Assembly: GCA_050732575.1 (NCBI GenBank)
Contig: JBOHRF010000134.1
Span: 1 to 12,676 of the forward strand
Direction: 5' to 3'
Length of the DNA: 12,676 nucleotides
Origin: JBBDWZ01 sp050732575
Lineage (GTDB): Bacteria; Gemmatimonadota; Gemmatimonadetes; Longimicrobiales; RSA9
Shown here: positions 1-6,538 of the stretch, piece by piece
Position numbering within the stretch: position 1 is the stretch's first letter
How the letters are laid out: every line of letters starts with the position of its first letter
Program-made: the position numbers and the translations under genes
Notes under the pieces: model-generated
Databases searched by the model: none
Seen by the model: the letters and a program-made list of their open reading frames with translations, nothing else
What the model was told of the DNA's origin: nothing

Positions 1-2198
1 AGATCGGCGAATACGTAGCGGTTCTGATAGGTGGCGCGCGCCAGTGTATCGGGCACAGTTTCGATGTACTGCGCATTGAGCTGCTCGCGCGACCATTCGG
101 GGGCAATCGAGATGTTCCAGTTGGGCGATGGCCGAAAGCCAACATTGACCTCGAACGATGTGCTGCGGCCGATACCACCTTTTTCGTAGTCGAGTGAGAA
201 ATCCACGGTCCAGGGTTGCCGCTCGTCCGATTCAATGCTGACGTTATAGCCGTTCAACGCGGGCGAGCGCGTGAGCGGCCCTCCGCGCGTGAGTCGATCG
301 TCGAACGCGGAAAAACTCTTGTTGAAGGCGATGTCACCACTCCAATAGTTGAGCAGCTGCCCGCCCAGCTCGATGTCGAGTCCCGTGCTCAGACGATCGC
401 CGCCATAGTTCCACTCGGCATCCAGTGACGAATCAATGTTCCATTCGCGGAAGATGCGGCCCGGTCGCTCCTCCACGTATTCCACGTTGAAATTCGCGGC
501 ATGCTGATCGGCGCGTGACTGAAAGCCCAGGTCGTTCACTTCGAAGCCCGGACTGGTCGTCTCGTAGCTGGCGCGACCGCGCCAGTGCAGACCCGCCTCT
601 TTGCCCAGCTCGATGCCGGCCGAGAGTCCGGTCATGGTGCGAGCAAGAGGATCCAGCTGCAGATGCGCGGCATCGGGGCGATGGAAGTAGCGTGCGGATG
701 AGCGTTGCACTGCGGTCAACACGGCTGCGCGCCCGCCGATGCGTGAGCCGGTCAGGAATCCCTCGAGCGTCCAGTTGCGATCGGCCCACGCGTGATTGAA
801 GTCCAGTCCGGCGGCATACGCGGAAGAGCGCACGCGCGCGGCCAGCGCGTCATCGGCCAATGCACGATGCGTGGCGGTTACAATACCGCCAATGACACTT
901 TGCCCTTCGCGAAATTCGTGGCGCGTGCGGCCGGCCAGGAAATTGGTGAGTGGCGCGACCAGCGCACGGCCGCGCAGCTCCTCTTCCGTGATGTACGCGG
1001 CGCGCTCCCGGCCGGTCACGGCTTCGATCAGACCCACCGACCAGCCGCCGATTTTGCCGGTCAGTTTGACTGCGCCCAGAATCGTGGAGTGGTCGGGCAT
1101 ATCATCGTATACCGCACCCGACGGGATGCGTCCTGGAGGTGGCCCGCCTATACGTCTCGAGTAGAAGATCTGCGCGCCTTGATCGCCGAACTCGAAGAGA
1201 TCTGCGCCTTCAATGAAGAACGGACGTCGTTCATCGAAGCGCGTCTCGAACGCCGTAAGGTTGATGGTGGCGGGGTCTGCTTCGATCTGACCGAAATCCG
1301 GATTGAACGTGGCATCGAGCGTGAGATTGCTGGCCAGACGGTATTTCAGGTCGAGACCGAGCGCGGTGGTATAGTCCGATCCATCGGCAAACGGATTGCG
1401 GAACGTGACATCCGGCTCCTGTGCTATGGTGCGGTACGATGCGCGCGTGAGTCCGTAGGGCAACAATTCGAACGGACTGCTCGGCTCGAGCGCCTGCAGG
1501 CCGACCAGGTGCCCGTAGCGCGCCACTCCCGCTCGCTCGCGCTTGGCCGTGAAGGCAAACCACGACTCTTCATTGTCGCGACCGATCTCGCGCACCAGCT
1601 GAATGCCCCAGGTCAGTACATCGTCACGCCGGAAGCGCAGCTGACTCAGGGGAATACGCAATTCGGCGGTCCAACCTTCGGCATCGATCTGCGCCGCCGC
1701 TTCCCACACCGGATCCCATGACTCGTCTTCATCGAAATCACTGCTCGTGCGCTGATCGCGCCGCACACCGGAGGGATTGACGCTGAACTGAGAAGCGGAA
1801 ATGTGATCGTGGTAACTATCCAGGCTTACGGAGAACCAGTCGGAACCGGGCAGGCTCGAGTCGCGCCGGCCCAGCCGCGTGGAGACCGGGCCGGTATCGA
1901 ACAAACGCGCAGCCACGTAGATGGCATCCTCATCGTACGCGATGCGCACTTCCGTGCGTTGTGATGCGGGTGCGCCCTCACGCGGATCGCGCTGTGTGAA
2001 CTCGGTTACAGGCACGGCCAGACGCCAGACCGGCTCGTCCAGGCGGCCATCGACATCGACCGGGCGATCCACCCGCTGCGCGCGCACCTCCGGCCGCGCA
2101 CCTTCCGGACGGGCCGCCTGTTGCGCCTCCACCGTGCTGCACAGCAGCAGCCACAGCAGCGCCCAACCATGCTTGCCTGCGTTCCTATCTTCCGGCAT
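1..2198 (-). CDS. CBM9-like/DUF5916 outer-membrane protein, C-terminus off the left edge
   Basis: I read this frame by hand on the minus strand. It is open from the ATG at 2198 to the window edge (732 codons) with no in-frame stop. An AGGAGG (2210-2215) precedes the start. Residues 1-25 form a signal peptide (hydrophobic 11-20, likely cut after VEA). Residues about 40-230 match the CBM9-like sugar-binding fold found at the N-terminus of DUF5916 proteins (VDVDGRLDEPVW at about 48-58, then alternating beta strands). From about 240 the DUF5916 signature follows: NPDFGQIEADP near 299-309, RRPFFIEGADLFEFG near 324-338, IFYSRRIG near 344-351. The rest alternates aromatic and polar residues, as in an outer-membrane beta-barrel. 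In these families such proteins are thought to sit in the outer membrane, but no substrate is established. The family usually runs somewhat longer than 732 residues, so probably only a short tail is missing. Confidence 0.88.
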   Translation of the reverse strand, partial: MPEDRNAGKHGWALLWLLLCSTVEAQQAARPEGARPEVRAQRVDRPVDVDGRLDEPVWRLAVPVTEFTQRDPREGAPASQRTEVRIAYDEDAIYVAARLFDTGPVSTRLGRRDSSLPGSDWFSVSLDSYHDHISASQFSVNPSGVRRDQRTSSDFDEDESWDPVWEAAAQIDAEGWTAELRIPLSQLRFRRDDVLTWGIQLVREIGRDNEESWFAFTAKRERAGVARYGHLVGLQALEPSSPFELLPYGLTRASYRTIAQEPDVTFRNPFADGSDYTTALGLDLKYRLASNLTLDATFNPDFGQIEADPATINLTAFETRFDERRPFFIEGADLFEFGDQGAQIFYSRRIGGPPPGRIPSGAVYDDMPDHSTILGAVKLTGKIGGWSVGLIEAVTGRERAAYITEEELRGRALVAPLTNFLAGRTRHEFREGQSVIGGIVTATHRALADDALAARVRSSAYAAGLDFNHAWADRNWTLEGFLTGSRIGGRAAVLTAVQRSSARYFHRPDAAHLQLDPLARTMTGLSAGIELGKEAGLHWRGRASYETTSPGFEVNDLGFQSRADQHAANFNVEYVEERPGRIFREWNIDSSLDAEWNYGGDRLSTGLDIELGGQLLNYWSGDIAFNKSFSAFDDRLTRGGPLTRSPALNGYNVSIESDERQPWTVDFSLDYEKGGIGRSTSFEVNVGFRPSPNWNISIAPEWSREQLNAQYIETVPDTLARATYQNRYVFAD

Positions 2199-2243
2199 GT
2201 TCTGGATATCCTCCTGCAATGGACCAGCATAAAGGAGCCGCCC
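2199..2243. promoter_or_regulatory. 45-bp divergent gap with back-to-back ribosome binding sites
   Basis: This gap separates the ATG of the leftward DUF5916 gene from the ATG of the rightward M20 gene. It holds AGGAGG for the minus gene (2210-2215, 11-nt spacer) and AAAGGAG for the plus gene (2231-2237, 6-nt spacer). With both Shine-Dalgarno sites inside 45 bp there is no room for two separate promoters. The promoters must overlap each other or lie inside the opposite coding regions. I see no convincing -35/-10 pair. Confidence 0.6.
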
Positions 2244-3758
2244 ATGCTGCGCTACCACATGTGCTCCCCGGTCGGGACCGCGACGTTGATACACGGTCCC
2301 CTCGCCCGCAAGATCCGCGCGGCCAGGATCCCCGGCGCAGTGCTGGCCTTCATGCTGGCAGGGCTCCCGCTGAACGCGCAGACCACGCCTACCGAGCGGG
2401 CGGCCGCGCAACCGGTGTTGGCTGAGATCGAACGACTTCAAGCGCGGTTGCAGCCCACGCGCACGGCCGAGACCATGGTGGCCAGGAAAGACGCCGCGCG
2501 CGACCGCGTGCTGGCGCGCGTCGAGGAGATCTGGCGCGGTGACATGATCCGCCTGAGCGACTGGATGGGTCGCAATCCGGAGGTTGGCTGGAAGGAATAC
2601 AAAGCGGTCGACACACTCAGCAAGGTTCTGCGCTTTCATGGCTTCGATGTCAAAACCGGCAGTGCCGGTCTGGAGACGGCATTCGTGGCCAGCTGGGATT
2701 CACCCGCCGGCGTCAACGGGCCCACGCTCGGCGTAATCGTGGAGTACGATGCACTGCGCAGCACGACCCAGCCCTTCCATGGCTGTCAACACAACGCGCA
2801 GTCGCCGGTTGGTTTCTCGGCTGCATTCGCCATTGCCGAGCTGATGAAAGAACGGCGCATCCCGGGACGCATCCGCATCTATGGCACGCCCGCCGAGGAA
2901 GTGGGTCCGCCCGCCAAAGAGATCATGTGGCGAGCGGGCGTGTTCAAGGAGGCGGAGATCCTGGTCCGCAGTCACGGCACCGATCAAACCGCGCGCTCAC
3001 GACCGGGCTTTGGCGTGTGTTGTCTCAACATCGATGAAGTGAAGTACGTGTTCAAAGGCAAGTCCGCGCATCAGCGCAGCTCGTGGGACGGCCGCAACGC
3101 ACTGTCCGCCGCCGTGCACTTCTATTCGCTGGTTGATGCCATGCGGCCCAGCTTCCGGCCTGAAGCCTCCATCCAGGGTGTGATTCCCGAGGGCGGTGTG
3201 GCGCCCAACGTAGTGCCCGATCGAGCGGTGGTCGACTACTATATCCGCTATCCCGACGAAGTCTACCTGCAACACATCGTCCACCATATGGCGAATGCTG
3301 CGAAGGGTGCGGCCCTGGCCACGGGCACGGAAGTCGAGATTCAGACTTACGGCCGCTATCGCGATGGCATCACACTCGGTACGCTGGAAGAGCTGGTCTT
3401 TGCGTTTGCCAAATCGATGAATGCACCGCGCCTCGAAGCCGAGCCGCAGCGGCCCGATGGTTACGAAGAGACCGGCTTCGTCTCCCGTGATATTCCCGGT
3501 GTGGGTGTGGGCGTCTTCACATCGCCGGCGCCCGGCCACTCGCTGCCCCGCTTCGAAGATTCGCTCAAAGAGGTGGGCCACACGGGGTTCCTGTTCGATG
3601 CACGCATCATGGCCGGTGTCATGTATCACTTCCTCACGGACGCGAAGTATCGTGATGCCGTAAAGGAGGAGCATCGGTCGATGGCCGGGCTGTTCGATCA
3701 GTACCTGGCGGGTCTGCGCAAGGCGTACTCGAATGAAGTTACGGTTAGCTCGAAGTAG
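2244..3758 (+). CDS. Secreted M20-family metallo-amidohydrolase (AbgB-like)
   Basis: 504 aa. I chose the ATG at 2244 because AAAGGAG sits 6 nt upstream; the frame is open further 5' but without a better start. A hydrophobic stretch at about 29-45 ending in NAQ looks like a signal peptide with an unusually long basic N-region, so the protein is probably periplasmic. M20 zinc-site elements appear in order: EYDALR (D169), HGCQHN (H179, H183), the catalytic/metal EE pair (E218-E219), H244, and PGHS (H432). The segment KGKSAHQ (H276) opens the dimerisation lid domain. The best family match is the aminobenzoyl-glutamate/aminoacyl amidohydrolase group, which cleaves amide bonds of N-acyl amino acids or small peptides; the actual substrate cannot be told. 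The usual HACGHD-type metal motif reads HGCQHN here. Divergent from the DUF5916 gene, so the two may act together at the envelope. Confidence 0.88.
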   Translation: MLRYHMCSPVGTATLIHGPLARKIRAARIPGAVLAFMLAGLPLNAQTTPTERAAAQPVLAEIERLQARLQPTRTAETMVARKDAARDRVLARVEEIWRGDMIRLSDWMGRNPEVGWKEYKAVDTLSKVLRFHGFDVKTGSAGLETAFVASWDSPAGVNGPTLGVIVEYDALRSTTQPFHGCQHNAQSPVGFSAAFAIAELMKERRIPGRIRIYGTPAEEVGPPAKEIMWRAGVFKEAEILVRSHGTDQTARSRPGFGVCCLNIDEVKYVFKGKSAHQRSSWDGRNALSAAVHFYSLVDAMRPSFRPEASIQGVIPEGGVAPNVVPDRAVVDYYIRYPDEVYLQHIVHHMANAAKGAALATGTEVEIQTYGRYRDGITLGTLEELVFAFAKSMNAPRLEAEPQRPDGYEETGFVSRDIPGVGVGVFTSPAPGHSLPRFEDSLKEVGHTGFLFDARIMAGVMYHFLTDAKYRDAVKEEHRSMAGLFDQYLAGLRKAYSNEVTVSSK

Positions 3759-3760
3759 GA

Positions 3761-3777
3761 CTTCCGGAAGGCGGAAG
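3761..3777 (+). terminator. Possible short stem-loop terminator after the M20 gene
   Basis: CTTCCG (3761-3766) pairs perfectly with CGGAAG (3772-3777) around a 5-nt loop, starting 3 nt after the stop codon. There is no T-tract, so an intrinsic terminator is not established; it may only be a 3'-end stabilising hairpin. Confidence 0.3.
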
Positions 3778-3900
3778 ACATGTGCGCGCCGACCCTGATC
3801 CGTACTGAAGCGCTCAATGAATTCCTCAGGGCGCTCCCTGCCTCGTTCGTAGGCGTCGCCCTGGTTCTGTCCGCCTGCCATGCTTTCGGTTCACCCTGTT

Positions 3901-4022
3901 CGGGAGCGGGAGCGCATAACGGGAGCCGGCGCGGCCGGGCGCGCGTGCCGGCCTGCCAATGATCGGTGCGCACAGGCCCGCTCCCGCCTGCTCCTGCTCT
4001 TAACTCCCGCTCCTGGCTCCCG
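3901..4022. repeat. Cluster of GGGAGC / GCTCCC inverted repeats
   Basis: Several G-rich hexamer-based copies on the left face inverted C-rich copies on the right. CGGGAGCGGG (3901-3910) is the perfect reverse complement of CCCGCTCCCG (3977-3986). GGAGCGGGAG (3903-3912) matches CTCCCGCTCC (4004-4013). CGGGAGCC (3920-3927) matches GGCTCCCG (4015-4022). Transcripts from either direction could fold this into alternative long hairpins with a 65-90 nt loop that itself contains GC-rich palindromes. It lies between two convergent genes. Function is not known; a bidirectional terminator or a small dispersed palindromic repeat are the simplest readings. Confidence 0.6.
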
Positions 4023-4051
4023 CATCATGGTAGCCGGCCGTCCGACCACTC

Positions 4052-4065
4052 AGCAGCGCGCTGCT
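4052..4065. repeat. 14-bp perfect palindrome
   Basis: AGCAGCGCGCTGCT is its own reverse complement and lies 32 bp downstream of the peroxidase stop on the minus strand. It could form a short hairpin in the 3' end of that transcript. No T-tract follows on either strand. Confidence 0.4.
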
Positions 4066-4079
4066 CGGGATGGCAACGG

Positions 4080-4096
4080 GACCGTCAGCTTCGGTC
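4080..4096 (-). terminator. Weak stem-loop next to the peroxidase stop codon
   Basis: GACCG (4080-4084) and CGGTC (4092-4096) form a 5-bp stem with a 7-nt loop immediately after the minus-strand TAA. The stem is short and no U-run follows, so this is only a possible 3'-end structure. Confidence 0.2.
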
Positions 4097-5518
4097 TTAC
4101 TGAAATATCAGATTCGGTCGCCCGCTGGGCAGTTTCTCGGGAATGAGATGGCGCAGGCGGTGCGACCTTGCGCCTGGGTCCAGCAGCCCGTCACGCACGA
4201 AATCGACCAGGTCTTCAAACTCTTCTTGGCTGAGTCGCACGGGCTTGCGCAGCCGCGCATCGAGCCGCTCCAGCACGGGCTGTATGGGACCCAACGGACC
4301 GCGCAAATCGGCCGGCAGTCGAGCCGTGCTGAACGTTGCGGCACCACTCAATGCGTCCAGGTGGTAGCGCATGGCATCAGCCAGCCGCACGAATGCGCCG
4401 TTGTGCATGAATGCGGTTTGCAGCGCCACATTGCGCAGCGGTGAAGAGCGGAACGCATAACGATCCGCCGGATTCCCGGTCACTTGCTCGAGGCCAAAAT
4501 CCTCGTTCGCGCCGGGGCCATCGAACACCATGTTGCTCAACGATGGATTGATTTGCGGTACACCGGCCACGTGCTGCCGGAAATCACTGAACATCTCGTT
4601 CGACTCGCCCGACACAGCATGACACGCAACACAGCCGGCCCGGCCAAAGAACAGTACTGCGCCCCGTTTCTGCGACCGGGTCAAAGCGTCGTGGCTGCCG
4701 CGCGCATAACGATCGATGGGGGCATCGGCAAATACCTGGCTGAACTCGAACTCAGCGATGGCCCGGGCAAAATGGTCGTACGTGATGGGCGCTCCTGCCT
4801 TCACACTGCGGAACACGCGCGCAAACAGCTTTCTATAATTGCCGTTCGCGTTCAACCGACGCACAACTTCATCGCGGATATCATCGTTGTTGCCAGGGAA
4901 TTGGAATCCGGCCGCTTCCACCCTCTCGGTTGGCGGTATGAAGGCCTGCGCCGTGAGCAAGTGCGGCAGATAGGAGAGCGTGGTGCCTTCCGGAGCGGGA
5001 AAGACGAAGCCCTGGCTGTTGTCGAATGGATCACCCGCTGGCGCGTGGAAACGCGAATTCCACATCAACGTCGGATAGAATGCGGTGTTGATCACCATGG
5101 GCGACCGGCGCTGATTGCGCGGACCCCGCCGTCCCGGCCCCACAATGCGGTTGTTGTCGATCCCGATTGCAATGGGCTGCGTGTCGCCCAGGCCGTTGGT
5201 CGGAGAGTGGCAGCCCGCGCACGTATTGTCGTTGTTCAGCCCGTGAATCGGATCGAACCACAACAATCGTCCTACATCAGCCAGCTGATCATCGACGCGC
5301 CTGCCCAACCGCTGCTCCAGGGTCCGGGCAATGCGGCCGGTGAATGCATAACGCGCAAGGTAGCCGCGCAACGCGCTATCCAGTTCGTCGGCATTGTAGG
5401 AAGCAACCGGAACCTCCGGACCGGTAGCCAGTTCTGGCTCGATATCAGAACAGCCTCCCAATGCCACGCTACCCAGCAACAGGACCAGTGGAGGCCTGAG
5501 CGTCGCTGCAAATTTCAT
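4097..5518 (-). CDS. Di-heme cytochrome c peroxidase family lipoprotein (CcpA/MauG type)
   Basis: 473 aa. The start at 5518 is chosen because it gives a clean lipoprotein signal peptide (hydrophobic 11-20, lipobox LGGC with C23) after a purine-rich GGGAGAGGG leader. The frame is open back to 5755, but that extension would overlap the upstream lipoprotein gene and run through a tandem repeat. Two c-type heme motifs are visible, CAGCH (C100, C103, H104) and CVACH (C296, C299, H300). The segment SSPLRNVALQTAFMHNGAF at about 358-376 is typical of the bacterial di-heme peroxidase/MauG superfamily. Members reduce H2O2 with electrons from small cytochromes or copper proteins, or oxidise protein side chains. 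This one should be anchored in a membrane facing the periplasm or outside. Length is above a minimal CcpA, with extra segments around 105-210. Probably co-transcribed with the lipoprotein gene 164 bp upstream. Peroxidase versus MauG-like activity cannot be decided from sequence. Confidence 0.9.
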   Translation of the reverse strand: MKFAATLRPPLVLLLGSVALGGCSDIEPELATGPEVPVASYNADELDSALRGYLARYAFTGRIARTLEQRLGRRVDDQLADVGRLLWFDPIHGLNNDNTCAGCHSPTNGLGDTQPIAIGIDNNRIVGPGRRGPRNQRRSPMVINTAFYPTLMWNSRFHAPAGDPFDNSQGFVFPAPEGTTLSYLPHLLTAQAFIPPTERVEAAGFQFPGNNDDIRDEVVRRLNANGNYRKLFARVFRSVKAGAPITYDHFARAIAEFEFSQVFADAPIDRYARGSHDALTRSQKRGAVLFFGRAGCVACHAVSGESNEMFSDFRQHVAGVPQINPSLSNMVFDGPGANEDFGLEQVTGNPADRYAFRSSPLRNVALQTAFMHNGAFVRLADAMRYHLDALSGAATFSTARLPADLRGPLGPIQPVLERLDARLRKPVRLSQEEFEDLVDFVRDGLLDPGARSHRLRHLIPEKLPSGRPNLIFQ

Positions 5519-5527
5519 TGCCCTCTC

Positions 5528-5611
5528 CCTCTTTCTTGCGCCATGTCTTACGATTCTTCTTACGTCTGTTCTTACTGTGTTTCTTTCGGTGTCTCTTACG
5601 GTTTTCCTTAC
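5528..5611 (-). repeat. Seven-copy degenerate 12-bp GTAAG tandem array in the peroxidase leader
   Basis: Read on the minus strand, seven consecutive 12-bp units occupy exactly 84 bp: GTAAGGAAAACC, GTAAGAGACACC, GAAAGAAACACA, GTAAGAACAGAC, GTAAGAAGAATC, GTAAGACATGGC, GCAAGAAAGAGG. The consensus is roughly GTAAGRNANANC. Five units keep GTAAG exactly and all keep AAG. The array ends 9 bp before the chosen ATG of the peroxidase gene, so it forms most of its 5' leader. In the gene's frame it stays open and would read as xxVR tetrapeptides. Such A/G-rich leader repeats could tune translation or RNA stability, or be a mobile microrepeat. Confidence 0.75.
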
Positions 5612-5629
5612 CGCTTTCCTGCACGGGCC

Positions 5630-5653
5630 CGCGGCGCGGCAGCAAGCGCCGCG
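5630..5653 (-). terminator. GC-rich stem-loop between the lipoprotein and peroxidase genes
   Basis: CGCGGCGC (5630-5637) pairs perfectly with GCGCCGCG (5646-5653) over an 8-nt loop. On the minus strand it lies 29 bp after the lipoprotein stop. There is no U-tract, so it may act as a processing or stabilising hairpin or a partial attenuator within an operon, not a full terminator. Confidence 0.4.
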
Positions 5654-5682
5654 TCGCGGACCGCCAGCCAAGCTGCAGTGTG

Positions 5683-6273
5683 TTACTCTTCGCCGCAGGA
5701 CACGCGCGGGTTCGATTCCGCGAACAGTCCTTCGGGATTGAACTTCCAGACCCAAACGTGCAGTGCGAACACGCCGAACTCATCCTCGGGCTGGAATGAA
5801 TTGCCCAGGAACTTGGGCGGCTCCTGTCCGCTCCACATCGAGTAAGGGAAGGCGAACTCCACGCCCACCAGCTGCGGACGTCCGTTCTTGCGTTGCGACG
5901 GCTCGTAGATCAATGCATCAGGCTTGGCGGGGTCGATTTTGCCATCCACCAGCCGGCCCATGTGCACGTATACAGTGCCGACCGGACCTTCGCCCGGACG
6001 CTCCTCACACGGATGGAGCAGAACGAAGCCATCCGCGATGGCCGTGTTCAGGTTGTGATAGCGAACCGTTGCGGCCATGAGCGTAGCGATGGCCCGGGCC
6101 GCTTCGGCTGCGGGCACGCGCGCGGCCTGCTCTGCAATCGCCGGCTCCATTTCCTGCGCGACCGGCTGCGGCTCCGGCGCGAGCGGCGGTTCGTCGCTGC
6201 ACCCCGCTACCACCCCGACGGCTGCGATCACGAAGAGTGCTTGTCTGAGAGCGTGTGCTAACGTTCTGTTCAT
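5683..6273 (-). CDS. Conserved lipoprotein of unknown function upstream of the di-heme peroxidase
   Basis: 196 aa. The ATG at 6273 has GAGGAG just upstream; an in-frame ATG 8 codons earlier lies inside a palindrome and lacks a site. Residues 1-25 are a lipoprotein signal (hydrophobic 11-23, lipobox VAGC, C25), followed by a Pro/Glu-rich linker (27-45). The folded part, about 60-196, carries YHNLNTAIADGF (72-83), C89, H104, DALIYEP (119-125), GVEFAFP (137-143), ALHVWVWKFNPEGLF (170-184) and C193 near the end. I recall this pattern (YHN..., a valine-glutamate-tyrosine/phenylalanine strand, LH.W.W..NP.G.F) from uncharacterised secreted proteins, but I know no assigned function. C89 and C193 could form a disulfide; H73, H87, H104 and H172 are candidate metal or cofactor ligands. 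Its placement before a heme peroxidase suggests a shared envelope redox role. This is inference. Confidence 0.82.
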   Translation of the reverse strand: MNRTLAHALRQALFVIAAVGVVAGCSDEPPLAPEPQPVAQEMEPAIAEQAARVPAAEAARAIATLMAATVRYHNLNTAIADGFVLLHPCEERPGEGPVGTVYVHMGRLVDGKIDPAKPDALIYEPSQRKNGRPQLVGVEFAFPYSMWSGQEPPKFLGNSFQPEDEFGVFALHVWVWKFNPEGLFAESNPRVSCGEE

Positions 6274-6288
6274 CTTGTTCTCCTCAGT

Positions 6289-6304
6289 GCGGCGCATGCG
6301 CCGC
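6289..6304. promoter_or_regulatory. 16-bp perfect palindrome in the lipoprotein leader
   Basis: GCGGCGCATGCGCCGC is exactly self-complementary and lies 16 bp upstream of the lipoprotein ATG, next to its GAGGAG site. It could be an operator for a dimeric repressor, or a 5'-leader hairpin that affects access to the ribosome binding site. No matching second copy is visible in the window. Confidence 0.4.
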
Positions 6305-6538
6305 TAGTAGTCCTGCGTTAGAGGCAATCCTCCTGGCAACGGGTAATGCGCAAATTTCCGGCGAGGCCGGACATGACAGGCACGGAGGTTTTGGAACAGC
6401 ACGCGCCGTCTCACGCGCTCTCAGGCGCGCGGGAAGGTCAGGGCCGATGAGTAAGGACATTGGGGTTTGACCGCGGCGCGGGGTTGGCGCAGCTTACCCA
6501 CCAGTTCGTCCATCCATTGCAAACTCACGGAGACCGCC

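Larger units (their letters stand above)
3759..4096. other. Convergent intergenic region without a supported gene
   Basis: 338 bp between the stop of the M20 gene and the stop of the di-heme peroxidase gene on the other strand. A 60-codon open frame (3780-3962, plus) has no ribosome binding site and degenerates into the repeat region, so I do not call it. What the stretch does hold is a 6-bp hairpin directly after the M20 stop, a cluster of GGGAGC/GCTCCC inverted repeats, a 14-bp palindrome (4052-4065) and a small stem next to the peroxidase stop. This fits a bidirectional termination zone. Confidence 0.6.

Noticed and set aside
792..1721. 309-codon plus-strand open frame
   Set aside because: Lies antisense and codon-aligned to the DUF5916 gene, has shadow-type composition and no ribosome binding site; the minus-strand protein has clear family motifs.
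2997..3881. 294-codon minus-strand open frame
   Set aside because: Antisense shadow of the M20 hydrolase, whose motifs and start are convincing.
3780..3962. 60-codon plus-strand open frame with a hydrophobic stretch
   Set aside because: No ribosome binding site, and the second half lies in the GC-rich inverted repeats. The signal-peptide look of residues 20-33 is weak on its own.
3900..4025. CRISPR-like array
   Set aside because: The units are 6-10 bp, mostly inverted and without uniform spacers; no cas genes are in the window.
5519..5755. N-terminal extension of the peroxidase reading frame
   Set aside because: It would overlap the lipoprotein gene, read through the 12-bp repeat and bury the lipoprotein signal 80 residues inside; the ATG at 5518 is far better.
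4484..5845. 453-codon plus-strand open frame
   Set aside because: Antisense to the di-heme peroxidase and part of the lipoprotein gene; its protein has no domain-like pattern and crosses the tandem repeat.
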